Shown piece after piece: positions 1 through 11,444 of a DNA stretch of 64,000 nucleotides. Both the position numbers and the translations under genes were made by a program. Below the pieces are notes generated by a model, which was not told where the DNA came from, did no database searches, and saw only the letters and a list, made by a program, of their open reading frames with translations. The stretch lies in contig CM018606.1 in NCBI GenBank assembly GCA_009192285.1, positions 434,001 through 498,000 on the forward strand, in the 5' to 3' direction. This stretch comes from Morchella semilibera. Its lineage: Eukaryota > Ascomycota > Pezizomycetes > Pezizales > Morchellaceae. How positions within the stretch are numbered: the first letter of the stretch is position 1; each line of letters opens with the position of its first letter.

Positions 1-1937
1 AGCAATGAATTAAAAAGGACCTTCACTCCCTCCCCCGCACTTCCACCACCACCCCCCCCCCCGGTCCTGTGTCTCATCACGGTGTCGAACCTGTTTCCAC
101 CCGACCGTTCCCCGCTTCTGTCTTGTCCCCTTTGATAGTAGTCCGTCCGTAGTCAAACGAGAGCGATCACGATGATCGATCGAGAGATATTACTTACCGT
201 ACCAGCATACCACTCTCTTTCTTTCTTTCTTTCTTTCTTTTTTTTTTTTTTTTTTTTTTTTCCTTTTTCCTTTTTCCTTTTCCCACCTTTCCTTTTACCA
301 CTCTCTTCTCTTAGACCACAAAGAGAGAAAGAAAAAATCGGTTTTTTTTTTTTTACCTGATTATGCACGTTCCATAGCCTATTTTATGTATGTGGTGTGG
401 GTTGCTGTCTGGCTGGGAGTTCCCCCCAGAGCCTGTATTCCTCTCCCATCCCCCCCAGGCCTTCTCACTTTACTAGAGACGTAGAGTACTAGAACGATGC
501 GTGGATGTATGCATTCGTAGGGCTCCAGCAAGGGGATCGAAAAAAGGAAGGGAAAGGAAAAAGAAAGGAAAAAAATTGACGGGACGGCGAATCAATCGAT
601 CAATGTGCCGCCCCGCAAGTCAGAGAGCCTCATATCGTATGTATCACCCGCAGCTGCTGTTGCGCCTCTGACGTTGATGGGTTTGGTTTCGCACCTCGGT
701 AACGAGTGATGTCGGAGCAGAAACAGCAGTAGAAACATTAGCGTCCCCGGATCTCGTGATTCGTGTGGCTGTTGATTTGTATTGTGGTGGGTGCTTTTAC
801 TGTGGCTATTAATACTACATGTGGTGTTTACATGCATTCACTGCTGCATACTTCATGTACATGTACCTACATGCGTACAATATGGTACCTATTAACTCTC
901 ATCCACTCTACATCATATATCAAGATACGGTATCGATACTGAACATGTCGGCAGGGAGCGGGAGAAGTACAAACCAATCTACAGAGATACCAATCTTAGA
1001 CAGAGATACCAGTGTAGATAGATGATAATGATAGCTACATGTATGGAGCTGCGCTGGGGTACCATTCCCGGGAATTAGGTTGTTTGCAATATAATATATG
1101 ACATACGATATATATATACATGTATCTTTTGTACCTGTCACACTGGCTACATGCAGTACAGTACCCCCTTTCTCCCTCCTCCCCCTCTTCCTCTCTCTCT
1201 GGAGTATCTACATATCTACATCTCTATCTATCTACCTACAAATATATCCGCTAGCTGCACATTGCACTATCTAGCAGCAGTGGTATCTATATCGCTATCT
1301 TTGAATTCACCCCCCCCCCCCCCACACACACACACTCTTCAACTTCATGCTCACTTCACTTTAGCCACAAACACCCACCACAACAATCAACACCACAACC
1401 ACCACACGTCTGCTGTACCTTCCCCCTCCACCAGCAGTGCAGCAGCCCCCAATCCAGCAATGCAACTGCAATAAGAAGAGTACCAGCAGACCGGGCCCGT
1501 CTCTATCCATAATGTATCCTTTCAAGGTACCTGCCTACATATATGTATGTACCTACCTGCCTACATATATCAATATGTAACCTACCTCCCAGCTAGCCCC
1601 GAGGATCCCGACTGATCGTCGCAAAAAGATTCCAAGCAATTGTTTTTTTTTATTAAATAGATACTTATTTATCTTACCATTCCCCCATGTACCTTAAAGT
1701 AACTAAAACTAAAACTAAAACCCACACCACTTCCCCCTGCCCCTATGGCGTCAGTCGCACGTATGATGTAGTAGCCCTCCCCCTTCCCCACCTACAAAAA
1801 TCACAACTCACAAAACAACCCCTGGATCCTAGAGTAGAGCAAAAAAAAAAAAAAACATGTGAGAGAATGAGAGAAAGAAAGAAAAAAAAAGAAGAAAAAA
1901 AAAAAAAAACAAGGAGCAGCAGAGTAAAAGACACACA
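1..1937. other. Intergenic, microsatellite-rich
   Basis: No gene is supported here. The stretch holds a CTTT microsatellite running into a T tract (215-261), other A/T/C homopolymers, TACC/TACA-type simple repeats between about 1200 and 1600, and three copies of the palindrome TACATGTA (858, 1036, 1117). Open frames are short and of biased composition (poly-K, poly-P, poly-F), as expected from translated simple repeats. Confidence 0.6.
215..261. repeat. CTTT microsatellite and T tract
   Basis: About six CTTT units lead into an uninterrupted run of roughly 24 T. It is a simple sequence repeat with no coding potential. Confidence 0.9.
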
Positions 1938-3220
1938 TCACCCCGCGCGCCGCTGCCTCCTGACCTCCCCAGCCCCAAACTGGCTGGAGTATCGCCCGCC
2001 CTCGGCGGCTGTCCACCCGGGTGTGCGGTACTCCTTCTCCCTGCGCAGCATGTTTTCGGCCTTCCTGCGCTCTGCGGCTTTCGCGCGCGTCGCGCTCACG
2101 GCGCAGCCGCGCCATTGTGTCTTCCCTGCTGCGGGCTGCGGCTGCGGCTGCGGTGGTGGTGGTGGTGGTGGTGGCGGTTGCGGGATGTGCGGCGGTGACG
2201 GGAGGAGCCGTCATGTCTGCGTGGGTGATGATGATGGTCTCGGCTGCGGCTGCGGCTGCGGCTGGAATGGCGCCTGTGGTGCCCGCTTCTTCGGTCTTTA
2301 CTGCGGCTACGGTTGCGGGTGTGGCTACGACTGTGGCTACGGCTACGGCTATGGCTTCTATGTCTATATCTATGCCTACCTTTATCCCGCTCTGGGCTCC
2401 TACTTCTCCTTCTCACCTCAGGGCTTCTACTCCTGCCTCTCCCCTCCCTCCTCCTCTCCCCCCTCTCCCTCTCCACGCCCACCAACCCCGCCAAAACGCC
2501 CTCCCGTCCCCTTCTCCACTCTCTCCTCTCCTCCTCCACGGCCTTCACCCCCATCACCCCCTTCCTCACAACCGCCAACGGATCCCCCCAATCCTTGCGT
2601 CTCTCCTCACGCTTCTCCTCCCTCTCCGTCTTCTCCTTCGACCCCGGCCCCTCCAGCGACGAGTACCACGGCCCCCGCTTATCCTGGTCCTCGGGTCGGC
2701 CCAGCCCATTCACATACTGCTGCCCCGCCTCCTGCTCCTTCTTTTTGCGCTCCGCCTCGCGCTCCGCGTTCTTCCCCGCCCGCCCCTTGTGCCCAGAGAA
2801 GAGGTCAATGTGGCCGTCGGCGCCGGTAAGTGACACGTCAGCGGTTTTACGCCGCCTGTGACCCGTATCTGTAGTAGTAGTAGCACCTGTAGTAGCAGTA
2901 GTAGTAGTGGTGGCGGTGGTGGCAGTGGCATCTCTACCACTGGTAAAGTCGCGCGTGCGGCCCTCCCTATTTCTATGCCCTAATGTAGACCCCGCCTCCG
3001 CCTCCGCCTCCTCCTCTTCTGGAGGAGGAGGAGGTGGCGGCGACCGACCCTCTGCGCGCGCTCGCAGCACAGCAATGCGGTACTCTGCGTCGGCCTCCTG
3101 CATTCGCTGCTCTTTGGCCTCCTCGGCGGCGCGCGCGGCGGCCTCGTCGCGGCGGACGCGCTCAATGTTTTCGGCGTTGTAGACATGGTAGGACTTGTGG
3201 TGGAGGAGGTGGAGGGGCAT
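1938..3220 (-). CDS. Cir_N-domain, SR-rich nuclear protein (LENG1-like)
   Basis: The N-terminus reads MPLHLLHHKSYHVYNAENIERV and continues with RRDEAAAR. This is the Cir_N signature (K-K/H-S-W/Y-H-V-x-N...V-R-R-D-E-A) found in LENG1-like proteins, small nuclear proteins linked to RNA processing. A segment GHIDLFSG near the middle also fits that family. The C-terminal half is rich in RS, RD and HR dipeptides, like splicing-associated proteins. The uninterrupted frame from the ATG at 3220 ends at a TGA at 2096-2098. A coherent charged tail ending in GGRYSSQFGAGEVRRQRR lies in another frame up to the TGA at 1938-1940. Joining at 2100/2064, removing a GT...AG segment of only 35 nt, gives a 415-residue product. 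A single-base indel would do the same. The role in splicing is inferred from the family. Long open frames on the opposite strand are shadows of the RS repeats. Confidence 0.75.
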
Positions 3221-6200
3221 CTTGTGTTGTGTGTTATTCGGGGCCGGGGGGGGGGTGAGAGGTACGAGTGATGGGTGGTGAGTGGGGTGAGTGAGTTCCT
3301 GTGATGCGGTGTTGTGGGGGGATGGCGGGCGTGGTTGTTGTTGTTGTTTTTTTTTGTTTTTTTTTTGGTTGTTGATGGATGACGTTGTGGACCAATCCGA
3401 TGTGGACTAGCGGGGTTGAGCTGCAGGTGTCGTGGTTTGTTGTCGTTGTTGTGGGGTAAAAAGGAAGGGAAGAAGAGGCTGGGGCGTGGCTGCAACAATT
3501 CATCTCTGCATATAATATTACAATTACAATTACAATTACAATAAAGAAGAAGAAGAGCAAGAAGAAGAAGATTCTGAAACCTGCCTAATGATGTCATTCA
3601 TCCCATACTTTAAAAAACTGCTACTCTTCTCCTCTCCTCTCTTTAAACCATCCCCGCGCCTCTACTACAGAACCGTTGACACAACACCACAATCATCTTC
3701 ATACATTATAAACGACCGCCTTACGAGCCATAATATAATACCACAGCATACAGCATACAGCATATATACATTCAACTACCAACCTCATTGCAACCAGGCC
3801 CTCTTCCTCCTCTCTGGATTTTTTATCCTAAAACAAAACTATAACCACCCCATTAACTATAACTATTTATGTGGTGTATATATTAATATCGTCATCGTCA
3901 TACATGATCCATGCCCTATATGTAGGTACTCTGCGCGTCCATGGGGGGGTGTGGACCTCATGCCTTACATATTTGATGAAGCATAAATCGCTTATCCGGC
4001 GCGCCATCTAACTCCACCATAGACAACCCCCCCCCCCCTCCCCCCCTGCGCAGAGCTCCAGTCTCACCCTCACCCCTCCCCCACGGCCCGTTAAATGCAC
4101 ACCCCCCCTTCTTCCCTCCGACCACATCCCACAACGGTATTCTGCCCGCGAGCGGGTGCAGATGCCTCGAATGAGTTCCCCCGGAGGGCGTGGGGGTGGG
4201 GGATCGAAGGCATCCTTTTTTTTTTTTCTTTTCCCCTCTCTCCCTCTCTTTCTTTCAATATATTTTAACCCTACGATATAGATATGTATATAAAAAAAAT
4301 AAAAAAAAATCCTCCCCTTCACTCTGACTATTTTTTTTTGCCTTTCTTTCTTTCTTCCAGAGTGTATGACAATATGCGCTCTGACGACATCATATTTAAC
4401 TGAGCTGTCTCGGTAGTTGTTGCTGATTATGATGATGATGATGGTCAGCTCCTTCTAGATCAAGTGCGGGTTTGTAATGACGACGAAAGTGTTTTAGATG
4501 TGATGGACTAGTAGCCATCATGATGATGATGATGGTGGTGGTGGTGGTTGTGTTCGCGTTCGGATCATGTGATTGATCATTTTATATATCTGCGATGGGG
4601 AGTGATGCTGCTGTAGTTAGAGGATGTGAAACACGTGTACCATACGATACCTACACAACACACTGCCAGTGTGTGAGGAGTATTCTTCTCTTCACAAAAA
4701 TCGCTGACAACGACAACGACAACAATATCTGACACTGATATCACGAGATTCACGGACTCAATTAGGTAAATTTGTTCAGTAAGATGTATGTTACAGTATG
4801 TATGGTTGTTGTTCCAAGGAGAGAAAGAAAAAAAAAAAAAAACACTTAACATGTGCTCCGTCACATTGAGTCCCTGCGTTTTCCTCATGCGGCTCTGTTC
4901 CTATGACATCATTGACGACGACGACAACGACAACCTTGAACCTTCCTTCCCTGTGAAAAAAAAACGGATCTTTCCGAATTCCGAGGTGGCCCGGAATACA
5001 CCTCCCCAATTTAAACAATCTTCCAAATGCTACTACAGAAACAACCACCACTGACCCCCCGCCAAGTTTTTCAACGGCCCCTTCCCCCATTCCTTCGTTC
5101 TGCCATCCCCGCATGCGGTGATAGGTATGACTTGTTTGTCACTCCGACTCACCTCTACCCAGTCACGCGGCCGGACGAGTTAGATGTCGAGTTTCAAGGG
5201 CTCATCTCCTTCCCTCTGCCTCCCTGCCCGCCTCCCGCGGCGGAAAGTGGAAAAAGAAAAAAAAAGAAAAAGTGAGGTAGAAGAAACATAGCCAATAAAC
5301 ACCCTACAACTGATGCACCCCCCCCACCACGCAGCAGTAAGCCAGGCCCAGGGAATAAATTGGCCTGGTGTTCCTGCATCATTCGATTTATTTTTTTTCA
5401 ACAAGTTTCGTGGTGCCTTGCATCTACCCATCAATAGACCCCCCCCCCCTAGACTCGCTCGTGTCAAGTAATTAGGGACTAGGTTTGGTAGGTGGTATAC
5501 CCATAAAGTAGAATTTTAATATATGGAAACGTCATGTGTGCTTGTAACGTATGTAGGAAACAAATGTAGCTACTCCAGATCAGTATAGTTACTTGAACTG
5601 CAGTGCAACAAATATCAATCACCTTTTTCATGGGGCGTAGAGTAGGTGGCACCTGTACGCCCTTCTGATCACAACGAATAAGTCGTCGCCGAATGGGTAA
5701 CTTCACCTGCCTGCCAAAAAGAGGTTTGAGGAAGGGAAAAAAAAAACACTGGGACATTTCTACCTCATTGGTCGTCCTCTTCCAGCCAATGACCAACGAT
5801 ACCTCCATATACAAAACCCTAACCCACCACTCCCACAACACCTCTTCGGCCGAACTCAACCCGTGGGAAGGGAGGGAGGGGAGGGGCGCCGTTGGTCGTG
5901 CGTGGTTGGGAAGGGAAGAAAAATTTCTACTCTACCGCCGCTGCAGGCTGCCCAACAGGTTGGAAAATTCCCGAGGATCCTGTACCAGAATTGGAATGGG
6001 GCCAGGGCTCGCCGCTCAACGTTATTTAACCTGGCCAGTCTAGCCAGGGTCGAGTGCATCGATGGAAGAAGGGTGCTAAAATCCGCCAACCGCGTGTGCT
6101 TGTTTAGTGTCAGTTCTTGTTTCAACCTCCTCTCAGCTAGTGAAGGATTGGAGCTGTGAGTACTGATCATGTCTGAAGATTGTGATAAAAGGCTCTACCT

Positions 6201-8580
6201 CAACCGATAAGATGCAGATATGAGAGCATGCAGAAGAGAGAAAAAGGATAAAATACTTTTTTGCTTTTATATATCCCGTATGAAACCAGTTGACACGAGT
6301 CTTTCACTAGCTAGTATTTGAATAGCTAGCAAATACTTTACCACGGCTGATACCAAGAAGCTTCGAGGGAAGCGCTGGCTTTAGTAATAACCGCGCTCTG
6401 AAGATGCGCGGCTAATTAATTCAGGACACTTAGCAAAGAGTCCTGCTCCACTTTGTTATAAGCCTTGAGGAGGTTGGGGGAAACTCTCCACAGGAAACTC
6501 TGCTGTCTTGGTGGGGGAAGGAAGGACTTTCCTTGGGCGCACCCTACACCCCTTGTTTTCGCGGTTGCATTGCCCTATCAATGAATTTTCATCATACTCT
6601 TGATTAAAATCCATTTATAAAAACACACAAGTCAACCCCACGGCCAGCTGAGTTCCCATCTTTGTCCATAGGAAGATACCATGTAAAGTATCTTGATTGG
6701 GGGAAGACTTTCCTCGAAGTAAGCATCTCCAAGAATAATCTTTCTAGTTAAACCCCCGTTTACGGGGTGCAGGTTATTTCCATGGCCAGCTGAGTAGTCC
6801 AAAAACGTTTCCTACCTCTGCCTCCGCTGCTGAAGTTTAGATAGATGAGAGTAACACTATAACCAAACATCCACGGCACCCAGTGTCCACTGCATTAAAA
6901 CCGAAAATTAAAATCTGAAGCCGCTTCCAGCTCCACGTAGAGTACGTAACAGTAGTACATAACTACCTGCACGAAACCCCTCGTCAGCACCATCGTACGG
7001 CCAAATTCCTGTTTTTCTCCCATAACAGTGTTACAGTCTCTAAGCGAAATCGTTTCTGGAAATCTTGTTTTATGCAGTGATCAAAAGCATATATAACCTT
7101 CTCTGCGATCATTGGCTGATCGTCCCCATCGAATGGTGACTCGCAAGAACGTTTTCTCTTCGGGTGATATGGTGATAGGGCTGTCACTAGATTCAGCTGT
7201 CATCCCTCTTCTTCGGAAGGTGCTCCGTGTGTGTACCTACCCTCCTTCCTCTTGATATCTTCTCAGTACAATCACCGCCTCTCCCCATAAGTGGGGGAAG
7301 CACGTGAGGGGCTGGTCTGTAGATGGCTCCATCCTCGTGCTGAGGCAGAAATACTGTACGGTATCGAAACCCGTATGAGACTTGCCTGAAAGTGCAACTC
7401 TTGTTACCGAATTGAAACTGCCATGGTTGTTGATAACAGTATATTGGCCTATCAGTCAGAGCGGCTTCGGCAGTCAGGACGCGCGTATAAACGTACATGA
7501 CCGACGCCTGTGGTTTAAGTGGTCGGTCTCAACAGGAAACCCGATGTTCGCATGCGCACCGGGTTCTTTTCACGGCCTTGACGATAGCTATAAGGTATCA
7601 GCGCCGTTATTGATGCCCAAAGGCCACCCGAGCACCTGATCACAACTCCCCGCAATCTCTAGAAGTGGGTGAAGAAAGTTCTCTGAGATCCTGGGACAAA
7701 GCAAGCATCTAGATAGGTATTGCGGGGCCAAAGTGTGGGGCATCTCTAAGACGGATAATTTATACCTATTAAGAGACCCAGCTAGATAGCTTAATTGATG
7801 TATTTGCAGTGAAGATTCTAAGAAAGATGAGGGCCCAATGGTGTGTGGTTCTTCTTGGGTTATGCCATTCAGTAAAGCTGCGATGCAATACAACTTCTGG
7901 CCTCTGCAGAAGCCGCCGATTCTCACAAATACCCAGTTGCAAGTTCAGTGGTCATGCAAGTCTCCCGGTGTATTATTACAGTATAAAAAAATGGAGTGAA
8001 ATCACTACCATAGCTATATAGGACTACGGAATTTAGTGACAAATACCGAATTAAATCGGCATTAGAGGAAGAGTATTGTACAAATACCGTATGCTTACCG
8101 CAATGCTAGCGTGCCAACGAGAATACCGTAGTGATCCCACCCCTCACTTTGGTACTGTATATACACCATACTCATAAATGCGCGTAGTCTTCACAACAAA
8201 AACACCTGGAACCAAAATCCCATATTGGTATCGATATCTACAAACGTGCACTATCAATATAAACTATAGTTAGGCCTTCATGGCCCCGCTGCCCCTATCA
8301 AAACCCATCACTAACGTTTATCTCCAAACCTAGCACCATTATCCGGTACAAATACAAAAAGAAAAAAAAAGTTCCTGCCTCGTAGTTTTTGAGTCATGAG
8401 TCATGACTCGGCCCATTATCAAAGTTGAAAATAAAAATAGAAATCTAACTCCACCCTTTCGCCCAGCCAGAAAGTAAAAAGAAAAAGAAAAGAACGGAAA
8501 GGATTATACAAAAGAAAGTCAAATCCCGTATAGACAATATTAAGTCGATAGTCGGAAACAATAGAACACAGCTCTAGTAT
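3221..8580. other. Gene-free stretch of about 5.4 kb
   Basis: No convincing gene. It contains the presumed promoter of the LENG1-like gene, ATTACA repeats near 3520-3540, GAT/GGT microsatellites near 4425-4550, many A/T/C homopolymers and a telobox-like CCCTAACCC at 5817-5825. Minus-strand open frames between 6984 and 7926 are short, mutually out of frame and without recognisable motifs. The last 300 bp probably hold the 3' end of the protease-like gene. Confidence 0.5.
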
Positions 8581-11444
8581 TTATATCACATCCACAACCT
8601 GCGCATTCTTGAACCTGATACTCAGGTTTGCGTTTTCAACCGCGTCTGTTTCTGAAGTTGCCGTTGTACCTGTCTCTGCGGTTTCTGTCGTAGTTGGTCT
8701 GCTTGTATCATTGTCGTCGCCGTCCTCTATAGAGCCAGCCCCCTGACCCAAAGTGTTTCGTGGATTTTTCAAAAACTCCGTCCCGTCCTTCGCAACAGCA
8801 TCCAGCCCAAATACCGTCGATGTATCGCTTCCATCATCGTCGTCCTTCTCCCACACCACCTGCTTCCCCACACCTTTCTCTTCCTTGACTACATTGATTT
8901 TCTCCTCAGAGCCGCCCATCCCTGACCCATCCACGCTCGCCCGGAGAAGGTCCACGCTCGCCCGGAGAAGATCCGCACTCCCCACAGTCCGCATCGATCC
9001 TCGACGGCTTCCCGCTGGGAATTCAATTGACGTTGGTGTACATATACGCCCGATACTCGCGGTCCTCACGTGCGAGTTTGCTGTCTTGATTTTGATCATC
9101 TCTGGTTTAGTCGGTGACTTTGGCCCTCCATCGACAGTAGCCACCGCATTGGCACCCGAAATGAACCGTCCAACCGTGGCCGTTCCCTGGAGTTGCATCT
9201 CGTGGTGAAGCTCTTCAATATCGTCGACCTGCGGCGAGTACGGGCCCATGTAAACACGGGCCACTGTCGACCCCTCAGATTGCCGTCTGCGGTGCTGAGA
9301 CTGCCGCGAGAGACCCTGGAGGAACTCGGGGTCCTTTTCCGGGAGCTCAGGTGAAAAAGAGTTTACACTCGGGGTTGCGGTCTTGGACCCGGAGCCAGTG
9401 AGGTTGCTGCTCTTCCCAGATGCGAAATAGAGCTCTTTTTCATAGCCGTACCTAGAGCTGCTAGCAGGAGGGGGCGAAAATGGGGCTGGTTTACGGCCCT
9501 CTTCTGTAAAGCGAACAGCAGGTTTGTCCCCGCCCTCTGGCCCTTCGGAAGAAGGGACGTGATCTCGCCGGCGCCGCAGAAACCACATCCACGCGGCGAT
9601 TCCTCCAAAGATAACTGCCAGGCCGCCAAGTATTCCTCCTACCATGGGTCCAACGGCTGGCTTATCGCTTGTTCCCGGGGTAGTGTTGAACATCTTTATC
9701 GAAGTGCGGGAAGCGGGAACTAGGGATTTTGCACTCGGGAGAGGAGAGGGAATGGCGCTGACGAGGAACTTGTTAATTGTTGGAGGGCCATTTACGAGGT
9801 ACACGTGCTGCAGAAATACGCGCCCAAGATATGCGGGGCGTTGGTCTGAGCTGGCGGAGAGGCGGAGATATGTCTGCCCCGACTCAGTCCGAGACGTCAA
9901 CGGGTTGTCTAAGGATGCATCGGTCCCAACAAGAGATGATGCAGGCACAATTATTGTGCTTGAAGAACTGCCATTCTTGAGGGTGAATTTTAGGGAGTAG
10001 TCTGTTCTCAGTGAATCCGAGTCCAAGTAAACGTACCCATTGACGTTCTCATCAAATACCGGGTCACCGATAAGCGGGAGAAGGGTCTCCAAAGCTTTTG
10101 CCGGAAGCTGAATATTGGGCGAATCGTATGCCAATACGATTTTAGACTCTGCTGAAGAGGTGCCAACATTTGATACAACAACCTCCTCACTGTTGGGGCC
10201 AATATAGGTCACATCAGACAAGACCACCTGGAACCCACCTGTGCTGTTACTACTGGTCCTAGAAAACACCACTTTTTGGTCATGGTCAATCAATGCATCA
10301 TCATATCCTCCCATAACCACTGATCCAGTTCCCCCCCCTGTCCCTAAATTCAAAGACACCACATCCATTTCCGGGACCTTCGAATTCCTGGCTCTCTGCA
10401 GCACGTTTAACCCGACCATTCCCATTCCCAATGTATCCTGCCACACCAAATTTACTGGCATTCCCTTCAACTGAAACACTGCTGTGGTGATCTCACTTGT
10501 CGTCGACCACGACAACGATGTGCTCCCGACTGCCAAACTCTGTACCTGAAAATCGGTGGCAGGATCACTGATTCCATTCGTGGTCAGGACGTTTACGGCG
10601 AAATCTACATCCCCAGTTTGGTTGTAATACCCACCAGCTTCTGAACTGAGGGAATTTAAACATTCTGTGACTTCAGTGCTCTCTGCTATGTCCCGATTTG
10701 ATGAGGTAGTGGTAGTACTGTTGCCAGAAAACCCGAGAGAAAAGTATCCCGATATTGACCGCTTTGGCGGAGATTCTGCCCATAGCATCAGGGAGTAGTC
10801 GGAGGCTGCTTCGAGATCTTGATCGTTGAAGGTTTGGGCTGCATCCCAGGGGTATTCACCATCATTGGAGACACCACCTATTCAAGACCTGTTTAGCATC
10901 TATAAAAAGAAGAGGTTTGGGGTAAGGCTAATGCTAAAACCGAAACACCGCGATAACATATAGCTAGTTAGATATACCCACTTTCGATCACGGTAACATT
11001 TACCGCAGCATCTCCGCGGCCCTTCCTCAAACTAATATTAACCTTCTTCGAATTTTCATCCGTACTAGCCTTCCATTGCACCAGCTGCACCCCCGCCAAC
11101 GATCCGCTCCCATTGGAAGATAGTACGAAGTCCCCCTCAGACGGTTCCAATATCTTGTTCCAGTCAGTACCCGTATTGCTTGTACTACTTGTTGAGCATA
11201 GCGCGCCTGCTGGTATATATGCCGCCGCCTCGCCCGTGTAAAAAGAGACTAAAACGTTGATATCCTGCGGTGGCGAGCCAAAAGACATAGTCATTGCTCC
11301 TGGGAGAGATCTAGGGTCATTTGTATTGGCGCTGAGATCGAATACGACCATTGATGCGGTTTCTTCCCCAAAGACCTCCAGGCATGATAGAAAAATCATT
11401 AAAAGGCCGAATTGGAAGGTCCATAATCGAGTCATTGCGTTCAT
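8581..11444 (-). CDS. Membrane-anchored aspartic-protease-like protein, probably inactive
   Basis: Two exons, 11444-10982 and 10877-8581, join across a 104-nt intron (GTGGGT...TAG, branch TGCTAAAC) to give 919 residues. The order is: signal peptide (residues 1-27), a peptidase A1-like ectodomain, one transmembrane helix near residues 560-590 (GGILGGLAVIFGGIAAW) followed by RRRR, and a Ser/Pro-rich cytoplasmic tail of about 330 residues. A1 hallmarks include FGSPPQ before the first active-site position, GGYDDALIDHD and AYDSPNIQLP. The first catalytic motif, normally DTGS, reads FYTGEA (residues 68-73), with Tyr where Asp is expected. The second reads YDSPN instead of DTG/DSG. Several N-x-S/T sites occur in the ectodomain. 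I infer a cell-surface pseudoprotease, perhaps a sensor. It could instead be a divergent yapsin-like enzyme. Confidence 0.85.
8931..8972 (-). repeat. 21-bp tandem duplication inside the protease-like CDS
   Basis: Two adjacent 21-bp units differ at one base. They encode the peptide LLRASVD twice in a row in the cytoplasmic tail, without changing the frame. Confidence 0.9.

Noticed and set aside
1687-2829. Long plus-strand open frames (380 and 270 codons) of poly-Gly/Cys, Ala/Val and Pro/Ser
   Set aside because: They are antisense shadows of the RS/RD repeats of the LENG1-like gene and have no domain.
6984-7926. Three consecutive minus-strand open frames as exons of one gene
   Set aside because: No consistent splice sites or family motifs link them, and at least one begins with GTG rather than ATG.
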